Assembly: GCA_963841205.1 (NCBI GenBank)
Contig: CAWJCH010000014.1
Coordinates: forward strand, 558,001 to 622,000
Origin: CAWAWP01 sp963841205
GTDB lineage: Bacteria; Chloroflexota; Ktedonobacteria; Ktedonobacterales; JADMIN01
DNA length: 64,000 nt
Direction: 5' to 3'
Shown here in pieces: positions 61,616 to 64,000 of the stretch. The notes below the pieces were generated by a model, which worked only from the letters and a program-made list of their open reading frames with translations, made no database searches and was not told the origin of the DNA. Numbering within the stretch: the stretch's first letter is position 1; each line of letters starts with the position of its first letter. The position numbers and the translations under genes were made by a program.

Positions 61616-62323
61616 TCACGAATGGGAAGGGGCCTTTCGAGCCTCGGCCACGCGATTGGCGATCAGCGCGGCGGTCGCCCCCGCGCCGATGCCATTGTCG
61701 ATATTGACCACCACCAACCCCAAAGCACAGGTTTGCAGCATCGAGAGCAATGCCGCCCGTCCGCGTCCGCCGGCGCCGTAGCCGATGCTGGTGGGGACGC
61801 CGATCACCGGCACCGGCGAGAGCCCGGCGACGACCGACGGCAGCGCCCCATCCATCCCCGCCACCACCACCAGCGCAGCGACGTCACGGTCGATCAGGTC
61901 GGTGAGCGGGTCGAAGAGACGATGAATCCCCGCCACACCAACATCGAAGACGCTCGCAACCTCGCACCCCATCTCCTCCGCGACGAGCCGCGCCTCCTCC
62001 GCCACCGGAATGTCGCCGGTGCCCGCCGTCACGATGCCGATCTTGCCGCCGGTGCTCGGGCGCGCATACCCCGGCGCGTGCACCGCGGCGGCGCGGGCCT
62101 CGCCGCGCAGATCGACCTGCTCGGCGCCGAACTCGGCGATGAGCCGCTCTGCCGTCGGTGAGCGCAGCCGGCTGATCAGCGCGTGCCCGCCGCGCTCGAC
62201 GAAGGAGCGCGCGATGGCCATCACCTGCTCGTCCGACTTCGAAGCCGCTAAAACGACCTCGGGGATGCCTTTGCGCGACTCGCGCGAGAAGTCGGGCCGC
62301 GCCGCCACATCACCTTGCCGCAC
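61616..62323 (-). CDS. larB: LarB-type nickel-pincer nucleotide biosynthesis protein (AIR carboxylase fold)
   Basis: The 235-residue protein has an N-terminal helical region (FSRESRKGIPEVVLAASK) and a PurE-like carboxylase domain with GIVTAGTGDIPVAEEA, SVFDVGVAGIHRL, VVAGMDGALPSVVAGL and IGVPTSIGYG. LarB carboxylates nicotinic acid adenine dinucleotide and hydrolyses the product during synthesis of the nickel-pincer cofactor of lactate racemase. No larC or larE is nearby, so the pathway is completed elsewhere. The GTG at 62323 has GGAGG 6 nt upstream; the GTG at 62329 is too close to it. Confidence 0.9.
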   Translation of the reverse strand: MRQGDVAARPDFSRESRKGIPEVVLAASKSDEQVMAIARSFVERGGHALISRLRSPTAERLIAEFGAEQVDLRGEARAAAVHAPGYARPSTGGKIGIVTAGTGDIPVAEEARLVAEEMGCEVASVFDVGVAGIHRLFDPLTDLIDRDVAALVVVAGMDGALPSVVAGLSPVPVIGVPTSIGYGAGGRGRAALLSMLQTCALGLVVVNIDNGIGAGATAALIANRVAEARKAPSHS

Positions 62324-62792
62324 CTGCACCCTCCCGCCACCACCGCCAAGGAACCCCGCCCGCCGCCGCGCACCACCTCCGCCATTGCTCTACAATAGGG
62401 GCATAGCGCACGAGGCGCACGAGCGGCAAAAACATTCAACACAGTCTTATTGTCAACGTAACCGCATGCTTCTGCTGGCGAGTAGTCCTTTTGGGGGGTG
62501 GCGATCGAGACAATATGCCAGAATTGTGGGCAGAGGTCACACCGTAGAAGACCAGGGCGTTTCCCGAGTTCGTCCTGTTCCCGGTCCGTGGTGGTCGGTG
62601 CGGCGGCGGCTGGCCATGGCTGACGCCTCCTCATTCGCCCACATTCGCTTGCCGGGACGGCGCACGCCCGGTATACTCCGCAGGACCGCGATGGGCACCG
62701 ACGTGGCGGCGAGTGGGATGAATCCGCGCGATCGCATCGGCGCGCCGCACATGGGCGCCTTGGACCGTGGCGGTGGAGGAGTGGACGAGTCA
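62324..62792. other. Divergent region with a strong promoter for the lipoprotein gene
   Basis: The 469-bp region between larB and the lipoprotein gene contains the promoter listed at 62649-62677 and a TACAAT hexamer at 62390-62395. No gene is seen; a frame extending upstream of the lipoprotein start is not coding. Confidence 0.4.
62649..62677 (+). promoter_or_regulatory. Sigma-70-like promoter of the lipoprotein gene
   Basis: TTGCCG and TATACT are separated by 17 bp. The predicted start lies about 110 nt upstream of the ATG at 62793. Confidence 0.55.
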
Positions 62793-63374
62793 ATGCGGAC
62801 GCATGCCCGAATGTTTGGGTTGCTGGGGACGGTGCTGTTCTTGGTCGCGACGATCCTGGCGGCCTGTGCCGCGCCCACGGTGGCGGTGAACTCCTCAACC
62901 AACGGCGGCGGCCCCAACGTGTTCAGAACGCCGAACCCCAATGACACCTCGCCGACGCCGACCTTCCCGCCATTCACGGTAGGGGCGTGGCCCTCCAACT
63001 ATTCGCCCGCCAACAATGAGCACATGACGATCTACGTGCTCTGCAAGCAACAGCCGACGAATCAGGCCGGCCCCGGCACGCCCGTGCCCAACACCACGGT
63101 CGACATCTTCGTCGGCGCACCCGTCAATCTAGACATCAACGACGGCAAGGGCGAGAAGCCCACGACGGACGCGACGGGGCTGGCGACGGGTCAGTTTGAC
63201 CTCAACGATCCGAAGTCGGGCCTGCCGGTGACGGTGAGCATCACGGTCACGCTCGGCAACAAGACGTACCACGCCGAGACGTTCTTCACGCCCAACCCGA
63301 CGCAGGCGCCCACCGCGACGCCGGGACCGTCGAAGACGCCGACCGGCACGGCCACCCCCACCGCGACACCATAG
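62793..63374 (+). CDS. Threonine/proline-rich lipoprotein with an Ig-like domain
   Basis: The 193-residue protein has a signal peptide with lipobox LAAC at about residues 24-27. A Thr/Ser/Asn/Pro-rich linker leads to a beta-sandwich-like domain (TIYVLCKQQP, NTTVDIFVGAPV, DATGLATGQFDLND, LPVTVSITVTLGNKTYHAETFF) and a TP-repeat tail (TQAPTATPGPSKTPTGTATPTATP). This is a surface-anchored adhesion- or matrix-type protein; the ligand is unknown. It is convergent with mutM. The GGAGGAG lies 11 nt before ATG 62793; an internal Met at 62811 is possible. Confidence 0.75.
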   Translation: MRTHARMFGLLGTVLFLVATILAACAAPTVAVNSSTNGGGPNVFRTPNPNDTSPTPTFPPFTVGAWPSNYSPANNEHMTIYVLCKQQPTNQAGPGTPVPNTTVDIFVGAPVNLDINDGKGEKPTTDATGLATGQFDLNDPKSGLPVTVSITVTLGNKTYHAETFFTPNPTQAPTATPGPSKTPTGTATPTATP

Positions 63375-63387
63375 TGTCCCCTCCTGC

Positions 63388-63422
63388 CGACCCCGCAACA
63401 CCACTGGGGTGTCGTGGGGTCG
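63388..63422. terminator. Hairpin between convergent genes
   Basis: CGACCCC...GGGGTCG pairs over 7 bp, with a second inner stem ACACC/GGTGT, between the lipoprotein and mutM stops. It probably terminates both transcripts. Confidence 0.5.
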
Positions 63423-63495
63423 CGACGGGTTGTGTAGGGGCGCTGCGTTCCGCGCCGATCGGCGCCACGGCAAGGATGTATCGCGATGGCGTGCC

Positions 63496-64000
63496 CTACG
63501 GCAGCCGCTGGCAGCTCGGGCAGAAGTGCGTGCCGCGCTGCTCCACGGTGATGCGCTGGATCGGCGTGCCGCAGCGCAGACACGGCTGCCCCGTGCGGCG
63601 GTAGACCTCGAGGTGCTCCAGGTTGGTGCCCGCCTCGCTGTAGACGCCGCGATGCCGCCCGAACGTGGTGCCGCCGTGCTCGATGCCCGACCGCAGTGCG
63701 CCCTGGATGCCCGCGTGCAGTGCCGCAATCTCGTCGGGCGACAGGCTGCTGGCGCGGCGCAGGGGGTGGAGCTTCGCGCGATAGAGCGCCTCGTCGGCGT
63801 AGATGTTGCCGAGCCCAGCCACCACGCCCTGGTCCAGCAGCAGCGACTTCAGGCCGCGGTCGCGCCCTGCCAGCCGCTCGGCAAGCACCGCAGGCGTGAA
63901 CTCTGGCGCCAGCGGCTCGGGACCCAGCGCCGCGAGGCTCGCCGCCAGCTCCGGCGCGCTGAGCAGCGCGAGCCGGCCGAACTTGCGCGGGTCGGTATAA
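63496..64000 (-). CDS. mutM: Formamidopyrimidine-DNA glycosylase (partial, runs off the window)
   Basis: The frame continues past the right edge, so the N-terminus with the catalytic Pro-Glu start is missing. The 167 visible residues have TDPRKFGRLALL, the helix-two-turn-helix segment (SLLLDQGVVAGLGNIYADEALYRAKLHP), the HGGTT...Y motif region and the C-terminal zinc finger CLRCGTPIQRITVEQRGTHFCPSC, all matching Fpg/MutM. The enzyme removes oxidised purines such as 8-oxoG. The open end prevents assessing the start. Confidence 0.93.
   Translation of the reverse strand, partial: YTDPRKFGRLALLSAPELAASLAALGPEPLAPEFTPAVLAERLAGRDRGLKSLLLDQGVVAGLGNIYADEALYRAKLHPLRRASSLSPDEIAALHAGIQGALRSGIEHGGTTFGRHRGVYSEAGTNLEHLEVYRRTGQPCLRCGTPIQRITVEQRGTHFCPSCQRLP

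Overview
The window is GC-rich DNA with dense short intergenic regions, frequent GTG starts, Shine-Dalgarno sites and several cell-surface lipoproteins. The gene set (DesK-type two-component pair, beta-propeller lipoproteins, PRPP synthetase, LarB, a KGG-repeat protein, a short archaeal-type AspRS, many TnpB/IS5/IS110 remnants) suggests a Chloroflexota bacterium. That placement is an inference from gene style; there is no rRNA or tRNA in the window.

Layout. 1-17 kb is mostly housekeeping and accessory metabolism. It holds a DUF1295 membrane protein, a small P-loop kinase, a SCO-like redoxin, a two-gene beta-propeller operon, and a three-gene run of FixH/YtkA-like protein, histidine kinase and LuxR-type regulator. 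A thioesterase, two unknown membrane proteins, a 14-TM MFS exporter, 4-hydroxyphenylpyruvate dioxygenase, a TIR-SUMF1 fusion and a GH1 glucosidase follow. 17-31 kb carries the DNA polymerase III delta subunit, a dead TnpB element, a frameshifted glycosyltransferase, a PQQ-type propeller lipoprotein, a MacB/FtsX-type ABC system, a decayed membrane gene and a DedA protein.

31-40 kb and 45-48.6 kb are mobile-element graveyards: a second TnpB element, a serine-recombinase tail, an IS701-like transposase tail, an intact IS5 transposase next to two methyltransferase genes that end in a second IS5 remnant, a scrambled DDE transposase, an IS5 copy killed by one stop codon, and a broken IS110. Nearly every dead transposase carries tyrosine or tryptophan codons turned into stops, and three of them carry 10-16 bp tandem duplications.

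40-45 kb and 48.7-64 kb are again chromosomal: an S9 peptidase, a GT87-like mannosyltransferase, an MsbA-like ABC exporter, AspRS preceded by a probable T-box riboswitch and an Asp-rich leader ORF, an AlkZ/YcaQ-like protein, PRPP synthetase, a KGG protein, LarB, a threonine/proline-rich lipoprotein and MutM at the right edge.

The most unusual signals are: (i) a 26-bp TGCC repeat family with 44-50 bp periodicity, clustered at 44.8-45.2 kb and present again, in frame, inside the AlkZ-like gene; (ii) the coupled stop-codon and tandem-duplication decay of transposases; (iii) two methyltransferases bracketed by IS5 ends with matching inverted repeats; (iv) the two-layer leader of aspS; (v) two abutting perfect palindromes at 50.87-50.90 kb.
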